A stretch of 64,000 bases of DNA from NCBI GenBank assembly GCA_022419385.1, contig JAJUBI010000003.1:1860001-1924000 (forward strand), in the 5' to 3' direction. How positions within the stretch are numbered: the first letter of the stretch is position 1; every line of letters begins with the position of its first letter. This DNA is from Paraconiothyrium sp. Pb-2020 (Eukaryota; Ascomycota; Dothideomycetes; Pleosporales; Didymosphaeriaceae). Below are positions 56,533 to 64,000 of the stretch, in pieces. Both the position numbers and the translations under genes were made by a program. The notes under the pieces are model-generated. The model searched no databases. It saw only the letters and a program-made list of their open reading frames with translations, and was not told the DNA's origin.

Positions 56533-58035
56533 ATGGTGAACTTCGCTTCCACCGTTAGCAGTGCGCTGGCTGCCGCCTCTCTTCTCAGCCTTGCCGCTGC
56601 CCACCCTGGCGAGAAGCACGATCATGCTCACATCAAGCGCCAGATTGACGCTCGTCAGTTGCGTGCTGCTGCCGCCAAGCGCTCCCTCGGGGCGTGCGAG
56701 AACTCTCTCAAGCACCGTGACTTGATGGCGAGGTCCGTCCAACGTCGTGCCAACGCTCTCAATAGCCTTCGTGAGAAGCGCGGCATCTCTGCCAGTAAGT
56801 TCGAAGAACCCAAAACTGTTTGACTGCGGCCAGATACTAACTCATCACGAAGACTCCAAGAAGCTGCGCCGCGATCTCTCTGACCTCCAAAGCTTCGAGA
56901 CTGTGAACCACAACATGACTGGCGAGCTCGACTACTCCCTCAACACGGACCCCGCCACCATCTTCTCGGCCAACACCTCGTGCATCCTCGCCCCAGAAGT
57001 CACCGCCGGACCTTACTACGTCCTCGGCGAGCTCGTCCGTCAGGATGTTAAGGAGGATCAAGTTGGTGTTGATCTCTATCTTGATGTCCAATATATCGAT
57101 ATCAACACCTGTGAGCCCGGGAGCGGTCTTTACGTCGACGTCTGGAACTGCAATGCACTGGTGTCTATTCCGGCGTCGAGTCCGGCCAAGGAGGCCTCGA
57201 CAGCACTTTCCTCCGCGGTATTCAGGAGACCGACGAAGACGGTGTTGTAGCCTTCGAGACCATCTTCCCCGGTCACTACCAAGGCCGCGCTACCCACACC
57301 CACTTGCTCACGAAGTCCAATGTGACCGTCCGCGAGAATGGCACCACCGAGGGCGGCGCCGTCACCCACATCGGCCAGCTCTTCTACCCCGAGGACCTCA
57401 TCACCGATGTCGAGACCTTCGAGCCATACAACACCAACACGGTCGACCGCACCACCAACGACGAGGACATGTGGAGCATCGTCCAGACGGACGCTACATA
57501 TGATCCCTTCCCAGAGTTTGTCTACCTCGGCGATAGCGCGGCGGATGGTCTGCTTGCGTGGATCCAGATCGGTATTAATGCTAGTGCTGACCACTCTGAC
57601 GACGAGTACTACGCTGTTGCTGCTACCTATTATGAGGACGGTGGTGTTGCCAACGGGGACAGCTCGTTCGCTGGTGGAAGCGGCGCGCCTGGAAACGGAA
57701 CCGGCAACGGAACTATGCCTTCTGGTTCTCCTCCCTCTGGTGCTGTTCCTTCCGACCTTGCCTCTGCTACTGGCTCTGATGTCGCTTCGGATGCTGCTGC
57801 GACTGTTGTGTCCAGCGCTGCCGGCACTACTTTGACCACCATTTCTAGCGCTGTTTCCTCGTCGGCTGCTTCGCCTTCTCGTGTTGCTCAGCAGTCTGGC
57901 AAGCCTTCTAACGGACAAGGTCAGCAGGCTGGTAAACAGCAGGGTCAGGGTCAGCAGCAGCAGCAGCAGCAGCAAGGCCAGCACGGCCAGGGCCAGGGCC
58001 AGGCTCAGAAGCAGCAGAAGAACCAGCACCAGTAA
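56533..58035 (+). CDS. Secreted intradiol ring-cleavage dioxygenase-like protein, with apparent 1-nt frameshift
   Basis: Exon 1 is 56533-56794, intron 56795-56852 (GTAAGT, TACTAAC branch, ACGAAG), then coding resumes at 56853. A signal peptide (ALAAASLLSLAAAHPG) and a propeptide-like region precede the core: APEVTAGPYYVLGELVRQD, DVQYIDINTCEPGSGLYVDVWNC, then GHYQGRATHTHLL and HIGQLFYPEDL, giving the Tyr and His iron ligands expected of intradiol dioxygenases. At 57155-57157 the frame must shift: the bases AATGCACTGGTG read NALV in one frame, whereas the family sequence NATGVYSG needs one more base after GC. From 57157 a second frame runs intact to the stop at 58035. The C-terminal ~85 residues are Ser/Gly- then Gln-rich. 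Either a sequencing error or a fresh loss-of-function mutation. Confidence 0.85.
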
Positions 58036-58842
58036 ATTGGCACTGCTGACTTAGAGCATGCTAGCTTCGGTACACCTAGCCTCGTCACAGAACAGGGAGG
58101 CTAGGAATTTACGATCGACGCGGTGTTCTGTATTACACTCCTCCATGGGACTGTTCTCGCAACAACCCTCCTAGCTTCGTTACAGGACAGGGAAGCTAGC
58201 AGATTGCATCGGATTGCGCTGTTCTGTATTACAAGTACCGCTAATGGCACTGTTCTCGCACTGCATTGGAAGGGTTCTCTCTTTCGCTCGTTTTGTTGTC
58301 CTCTTCTGTATATATCTGAACATTGATAGACTATTCATACCCCCTCTGCATTGGCATTGTTGAATCTTTATGCTCGGTCTTACGATATCCTGCGCAGCGT
58401 GTGCATTCCACAGTTGAGCTTACAAGAAAATGAATTTTCAGGCATTTCCATGAATGCTGAAACGAAGTAAGAGGAGAATGTAAGTCAGCGAGGCAATAGC
58501 AGAAGCGTGCTCGCTCTTTCATAGGCATGAACGGTTGCACGAGATAGTTGGAGTAGGCTACACTGCAAACTAGGAGTGGTCCCTTTACAGGAACCATGTT
58601 TATAAATCAACAGATTTTAATTTCCATTTGAATCTGTCTGTCTACTTTCTGCACTCTGCATCCGTGTGTGTAATGGCCGAGATATCATACTACCATGTCT
58701 CCCAGAAAGCCCGACGTCTTGACGACGAACACCGCATGGCTTATAGGTGTAGTTTAGGCAGGGTTGCGCTAAAAAAGGCACTCCTCCTCCTCTGTGATCC
58801 ATGTATCTCTCAGATTTTCCTGGAGGGACTTCCATTCATCAG
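58036..58842. other. Intergenic between convergent dioxygenase and BCS1-like genes
   Basis: No gene recognised. The first 230 bp contain two diverged copies of a repeat (listed separately). Confidence 0.4.
58075..58260 (+). repeat. Two diverged direct repeats, about 95-bp period
   Basis: Copy A (58075-58161) and copy B (58170-58260) start with CCTAGC(C/T)TCGT and share GACAGGGA(A/G)GCTAG-like blocks, TGTTCTGTATTACA and a common end TGTTCTCGCA. The middle is less similar, but the first shared block differs mainly by transitions (C/T and G/A). Each copy's 5' block is itself an inverted repeat (CCTAGC or CTAGCT with GGCTAG or AGCTAG). They lie 40 bp after the dioxygenase stop, so at least copy A may be in its 3' UTR. 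Confidence 0.7.
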
Positions 58843-60794
58843 TCAACTGGTGTGAAGGCTAGCGACAAGGGGTTCGAACGCGGCCGGAAGCGCGATACGT
58901 CGCGAACTCACCTGAGCAACCGCGGGCGGTGGAATAAGCGGCGTACTGTCCTTCACGGCTTCCTCCGGTGACTGGTCGCGGGTCTTGTCGACCCATGCAT
59001 CGACTCCTTGCATTGCTTTGATGGGGTCGCCTCGACAATTCTGGAGAAAGTTCTGGACTTGTGCTGGTGTAAAGGTACCCGGAGGGACTTTGGCGCTGAA
59101 TTCTGACGCGTACTCCTCGATCTGGTATTCCGTATACTTCTTGCTCGCAATCGCGGCGCGACCGATTAGGCGCTTGAAGATGTCCCGGATGGCTTTGGGC
59201 ATCATCTTCCCGAAACAGACTTTCATGTCAATACGACCGGGACGTGTAAGGGCTTCGTCTAGAATATCCGGGTTATTCGAGGTCATGATCAGCAATCGCC
59301 CTTCAGCTGAGGCGTTACCATCGATGGCGTTGAGGAGGCCGGACAAAGTCACCATGTTCCGCTTTTGCGGCACGGGAGGCTGGCTAGGGAACACCATACC
59401 GTTAGGCATATTTGCGGGTATTCCTGGAGCCGTAGCTGACGACTTGCGTAGATGCGTCGGCTCGCTCGATGCGGGGCCTTGCTCGCGACCGATGCCACAG
59501 CTATCAATGTCTTCGATGACGACTATGCACTTGCGCGGCAATGCGAGAAAGAGGCGGTGTAGATACCCGTCACTGACATCGCCTGTCGCGAGATTGATGA
59601 GATAAAGATCGCAGCTGAGGTGGCCGGCAAGTGCGGCGCTGAAGCTCGTCTTGCCTGTCCCAGGTGGGCCGTAGAAGAGGTACCCCCGACGATAAGGTAT
59701 ACCACAATCTGCGAAGAACTTCTTCGATTCCTCGCTGTAGTAGTACTCAGCATCAGAGACCAGCTCGGTCTTCGATGCGTCATCCATATCAATGGTATCA
59801 AGCTTACGCCTCGCTTTGACCACGGTAGACCAAAGGTGGCCGCTGTAAGCATCCATCTTTCCGCTGGAAAAGTAGATTGTCGTTGTACCAGCTCTATTGA
59901 CGAGCTTGTACTCATGACAGTGCTTGACGAAGTCCATCAATGGGTGTAGGCTCCACCCAGGAGTGAAGAGAACGACCGAGTTTTGGGGTGTTCCTTGGTA
60001 ATCGATCAACACGCGTCCGCCGTCTGATGCAGCATTAGTTCTGAGGTTGCACTTCGAGGATGAGGAACCTACGATTTTTTGAACTGCTGGCGGTGCCAGT
60101 ACGAGCAAACAGGAATGGGCGAAAACCGACCCTAGAACAGATTAGCACTGGCTGATAGACACAGCGCCCAGGATCCGGGTCATGTACTGATCTCTTTTGT
60201 GGGTTTCCTGTTGCTAGTATCGTATCAACTGTGGCATGTACTCACCAGAAGAACTTTTTCCCCACTGGCGGTAGGCAGTTCACTTCATCGGATTGGCGCT
60301 TTGGCTGGCCTCGTAGTTCTAAGGGCCAATTAGCGATTATCAATCTCGGATATCGACGACAAACGTAGCCTACCACCCGGGAAATAGCCTCCGTACATCT
60401 CTGCCCCAAATCGTGCGATGTCTCCGGTCATAACTGTGGCGCTCGTACTCAGAGGGCTCTTGTTGATGACCTCTGCGGAGACCCATTGAATGATATCCTG
60501 TGCAACAGGGTCGTATTCCGGGATCGAGATGCGACTTGTGAGTGAGCGAAGAAAGAGGTCCTTCGCGTAGCGCCACACGGGTGCGATGACTTTGTAAAGC
60601 GCAAGCAGAGCGACAACTTTCTCGATGTTCGCACCGCTACCAGGCTGGACATGAGCCAGGAACCGTTGTATAACTTCGATCAGAGGATGTGCATCCGCAG
60701 TTGCTCGTTTGAGGTGACTTGGGACCAGACCCGGAGTGGTAACAGGCTCCCTGTACAGCTCGACTTGGCGCTGTTTCCCTTGCGCTGGAGCCAT
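58843..60794 (-). CDS. BCS1-like AAA ATPase
   Basis: Four exons, 60794-60374, 60318-60246, 60131-60073 and 60023-58843, encode 577 residues; introns are 55, 114 and 49 nt and all phases close (the last has ACTAAT before CATCAG). The start ATG at 60794 gives MAPAQGKQRQ. Residues ~1-255 correspond to the BCS1 N-terminal region (hydrophobic helix VVALLALYKVIAPVWRYA; GYFPGGELRG; PPVGKKFFWVGFRPFLF). The AAA domain has Walker A GPPGTGKT (303-310), Walker B CIVVIEDIDS (~350-358) and DEALTRPGRID. A ~35-residue Pro/Ser-rich insertion sits between Walker B and the NMVTLSGLLNAIDG segment. True Bcs1 inserts the Rieske protein in mitochondria; fungal genomes carry many divergent paralogues of unknown role and this looks like one. 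A GTGAGT near the 3' end could be a further donor, so the last ~25 residues are uncertain. Confidence 0.87.
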
Positions 60795-61258
60795 CACAAC
60801 GTCGTTGGCTGGCGTGGACAGCCAGTCTGTTTGTCGGTTGAGATGCGGCGCGCGCAGGTGCAAATGGCAACAGAGGTGGAGTTTTGTTGCGCGTTCGCTG
60901 CACGTGGGCGGCTGCCTTCACCGCGTGAAGAGGCGGAGGGAAAGACCAGATGTGGCGTGCCTGCCATTTCTAGCACGTGGCCGGCGTCGGCGGTGCAACG
61001 CGCTCTTTTGGGAGCAGATGCATTCGACGATTCCAGTTCCATCCTCATCGCGTTACCTTCACAACCGTACGACCTCTCTGCTGTGGTTGGTGATTGGTGC
61101 CGTGCCAGCTCCTTTGGGGATAGCTCCGCTGTCGCGACCAGTACGTCATACTACAAATCGCGACCACTATGTAATCGAAAATTCCACTTTCCCATCAGCC
61201 ATTTCTCCTGAACCCGCGAATTCCATTCGATATAACTTCGTACATCGCCTACTTCACC
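60795..61258. promoter_or_regulatory. Divergent promoter, BCS1-like / SDR
   Basis: 464 bp between divergent starts; a CACGTG site at 60974-60979 lies within. The minus-strand frame of the BCS1-like gene remains open upstream to about 60863 without an ATG. No other signal recognised. Confidence 0.4.
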
Positions 61259-62358
61259 ATGGCCAGAACTCACGACATGAGAGCTGAGAAGCTTTTCTCG
61301 GTCAAAGATTACGTTTGCGTCATCACCGGAGGAGGGTGAGCAGCAGTCATCCACTGTGCTGGGCAACTGACTGACCACACCGATCATCCAGGTCTGGCAT
61401 CGGCTTGATGTCTGCTCAGGCGTTAGCAGCGAACGGTACATCTGCCTCGGACATGATCCTGGAATGAAGCGTTAAGCTGACGAATGACGTTAGGCGCTAA
61501 GGTCTACATCACTGGTCGACGTGAGTCAACAAGATATCCCAGCTTCGCGCATCATGTAGAACCTGACACCCGAATCAGGCAAGGAGGCGCTTGAGGCCGC
61601 AGCGGAATCTCATGACCCGAGTGGGGGAGGCCAAATCATCCCGTATGTACCATTCCGCCCGCACCACATCACAGCGCCTCATAGTCTGCAGTCTCGGCCC
61701 CTGCGACGTTACCAAGAAAGATGACCTTGAGAATCTCTACCAGGAGCTGTCAAAACGTGAAAAGTACATCAACTTGTTAGTCGCTGCTGCAGGCATTTCC
61801 GGCGAGAAGGCAGAGCCCGACGCCGAGAAAGCCACTGATCTCAAGGCCAAATTATGGAACAATGAGACGTTCGAAGGCTGGAACCAGACCTACAACACCG
61901 ACGTCACCTCCGTGTATTTCTCCGTCGTTGCTTTGCTTCCGCTGTTACAAGCCGGCACAGAGACGCACGGCCACCTCTCCGCTTCAGTCATAGTCATCTC
62001 GTCAATGTCGGGCATCATGAGGCACGCGCAGGGTCACTTTAGCTATAACGCTGCGAAAGGCGCCACCGTACATTTGACCAAGTTGATGTCAGCAGAGTTT
62101 CAAAAGGCGAGCATCAGAGTCAACAGCATCGCACCGGGCTACTTCCCAAGCGAGATGACCGTGAAAGAGAGCGACGAGCATCAGAAGAGCCATATGCCTG
62201 ATGAGAAGATTCAAGAGAAGGGTCATGTGCCAATGGGAAGGGCCGGAGCCGATGAGGAGATGGCACAAGCGGTTTTGTTTCTGACGAAGAACGCCTACGT
62301 GAACGGGGAGATTCTTGCCGTCGATGGAGGTGTTCTGAACGTGGTCGCTGGAAGGTAG
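61259..62358 (+). CDS. Short-chain dehydrogenase/reductase, five exons
   Basis: Exons 61259-61335, 61392-61435, 61494-61520, 61579-61642 and 61692-62358 encode 292 residues; introns are 56, 58, 58 and 49 nt and every phase closes. Exon 3 is only 27 nt. The cofactor motif TGGGSGIGLMSAQALA spans the first join; ITGRRKEAL spans the third; then AAAGISGE, VIVISSMSGIM with the catalytic Ser, YNAAKG (YxxxK) and NSIAPGYFPSEMT. This is a classical NADP(H)-type SDR close to the fungal oxidoreductases that act on ketones or sugar-like alcohols; substrate unknown. It is the last recognised gene of the oxidoreductase group. The 5' exons were invisible in a simple frame scan, which would have called a protein with a wrong N-terminus. 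Confidence 0.93.
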
Positions 62359-64000
62359 GATAATGGTGTTGTGGTGTTGTGTGAGGAATTATGGAAGGGA
62401 TCGATCAGATGATTTCGTACCCAGAGACACCAAGGTGAAATTCCCTCTTTAAACGATAGTAATTTGCACCTTACCGGTTTCGGTCTGTCTCCCTGTCTCG
62501 CTGCCTTTCTCGGTAGCTAGGAGCATTGCAAGCGTCGACAAGTCTGCATGACAAAGTCGTCGAATTTACCAAGTCCGACGCGCTGTCAAATGACCAAGGT
62601 TTTGGCATGGAGTCCCACTATGAATGTAATCAATGTTTCAACGGTTGTAAACCTCCACACCACTGCAATCACGCGCTGCATCCCGCAGAACCGCTTCATG
62701 CACATTTTGCCTTCTACTCTATCAGAGCCTGCGTGGTGTGCTATTTCGATACGGCAGTCCTGCGGTTGACGGTCCCTCTGTAAGTCCGGCGCTTACCCGC
62801 TGCGCCTACATGCAGCTACGACAGCCTCGGGGCAGAGTTCCGCACCACAAACATACGCCCGAATCCTTGGATTTCCAGACTGTACGCCAGAAGGTTCCAT
62901 CACCCGTCCTTTGATCGAGCCTCTCAGGACATGACATTCGGCTAAGACATCGTCTGACAAAATGCTATGATGTCTCTATCCATTCGAGATGCGTCAGCGT
63001 TACCTTTGACGAACGTACCCAAATGTAAACAAGTATTGTATGGGCGTCGACTCAGTATTATTTCTATACAGAGACGAAGAGATAGATAACAAGATCGCGC
63101 AAGGCACCAATAGTAGTGTAGCTTCCGACCATGTTTCATCCGATCGTTCAGGCACCTCGCCTCAAAGGTGCGCCGGACAAGGAGTATGATATTAAGGCGT
63201 CGCGTGGCGTTGCAGACCGCACCGAACACATCCATGACTGGCATCGATTGGCCACCCGTTCGATCTGACCAGCGAACAGATGATTCGGTGTGGCCAACGT
63301 GCTGCATCTAGACGATAACACGTGCATCTACCGTTCATGAAGAGTGTTCAGTGCTCTTGAACGAGCGTTTCAGTCGCCTGTTTCAGGCTCAAGCAGTTGC
63401 TTCCGACCTTTGTTACTGGCCTATCAGGGCTGAAGCAAGACTCAGCGTCCCTTCTAGAACATATGCAGGTCTCGGGCACCGAATATCGCCACTTCGGGGC
63501 ACACCTCGCGCGGTGCCTGCGCGGTGCCTGACTAGTGGGCCCAAATGACGCCTCTCATCCGATGCTGCGGGCCTCGTCTCAATATGTGTACGCTGTACGC
63601 GAATATGGTCATTGCCTAATCATCATCTCCCATTTCGATGAGCCCTACGACATTACCACTCGCCCCTAGAGCTTACCAGCTGGACTACGGATTATTCATT
63701 CATTCCTGGATTACATATCTATGCAGATTCTTTGAAGTTGCTGGAGAGAGTAGATCCTTGTTTCAAGACCGATCAAACGACTGTGGGCATACGCCCCGCC
63801 TGGACTTCAGTGCTACCGGGAGCGTACATCATCCTACGCCGCGAGCTTGCTGATCACCTTCATACGAGCGAAGGATCCGGAAAACACGCAATCAGAGGGC
63901 GCCCTGTGTGACTTGCAAACTTCTCTTTTTGTCTAAAGTATACTTCTGGGTGGGTTCTTTCCTCACGCGATGTCTTCCCAGGCACTCCAACTTTGTCTTG
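62359..64000. other. Gene-free stretch to window end
   Basis: About 1.6 kb in which I see no gene, RNA or element. Open frames do not exceed about 121 codons. A short tandem GCGCGGTGCCT x2 lies near 63509-63530. A gene could begin beyond the right edge. Confidence 0.4.

Noticed and set aside
57130..58029. Minus-strand open frame of 299 codons
   Set aside because: Antisense to the intradiol dioxygenase gene; Leu/Ser-rich mirror of its low-complexity tail.
49299..62358. Secondary-metabolite biosynthetic cluster
   Set aside because: No polyketide synthase, NRPS, terpene cyclase, P450 or pathway regulator is present; only a group of redox enzymes.

Overview
This is eukaryotic, filamentous-fungal DNA, most likely an ascomycete of the Pezizomycotina; Dothideomycetes would fit, but that is inference from gene content and style only. 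Reasons: protein genes lie singly on both strands and are broken by short introns (41-205 nt, mostly 45-60 nt, GT-AG with CTAAC/CTAAT-like branch sites), and the housekeeping set is fungal (CCP1, RPS23, ALG14, IMA1-like, MRPL40, GRX5, MET6, VTC1). I saw no tRNA, rRNA, CRISPR array or operon. Exon coordinates were derived by hand from splice sites and reading-frame phase; most joins close exactly in phase.

1-3.1 kb: the N-terminal two thirds or so of a secreted tannase/feruloyl esterase (cut by the window edge), then a gene-free AT-rich stretch holding a 303-bp foldback element that looks like a MITE. 3.1-19.8 kb: a conserved, gene-dense block with cytochrome c peroxidase, an F-box-like protein, a Dal5-type MFS permease, an unknown coiled-coil protein, RPS23, an inner-nuclear-membrane Ima1-like protein, mitochondrial L40, ALG14, an unknown protein with a (GTT)25 tract in its intron, and monothiol glutaredoxin GRX5. 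20.8-34.2 kb: a kelch-like single-pass membrane protein, an SDR, MET6, a Tctex-type dynein light chain and VTC1, whose upstream region carries a CACGTGGG site, followed by a 2-kb empty stretch. 34.2-45.7 kb: a large disordered Ser-rich protein, two small unknown proteins, a PTH11/SAT4-type rhodopsin-domain membrane protein and an LPxEIRxxIY-motif protein. 45.7-49.3 kb is essentially gene-free.

49.3-62.4 kb reads as an accessory, redox-rich neighbourhood: a secreted AA8-AA12 quinohemoprotein (cytochrome domain plus PQQ-type sugar dehydrogenase), a Baeyer-Villiger-type flavin monooxygenase with a GC-AG intron, a DadA-like FAD oxidoreductase, a secreted intradiol-dioxygenase-like protein interrupted by an apparent 1-nt deletion, a BCS1-like AAA ATPase and an SDR. 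Together with the tannase these would suit breakdown of plant-derived phenolics and sugars, but a shared pathway is not demonstrated. 62.4-64 kb holds nothing I can call.

The points most worth a second look are the AA8-AA12 fusion, the frameshift in the dioxygenase, the palindromic MITE, the diverged 95-bp-period duplication after the dioxygenase, the 25-unit triplet tract in an intron that stays open for translation, and the PHO-type site upstream of VTC1.
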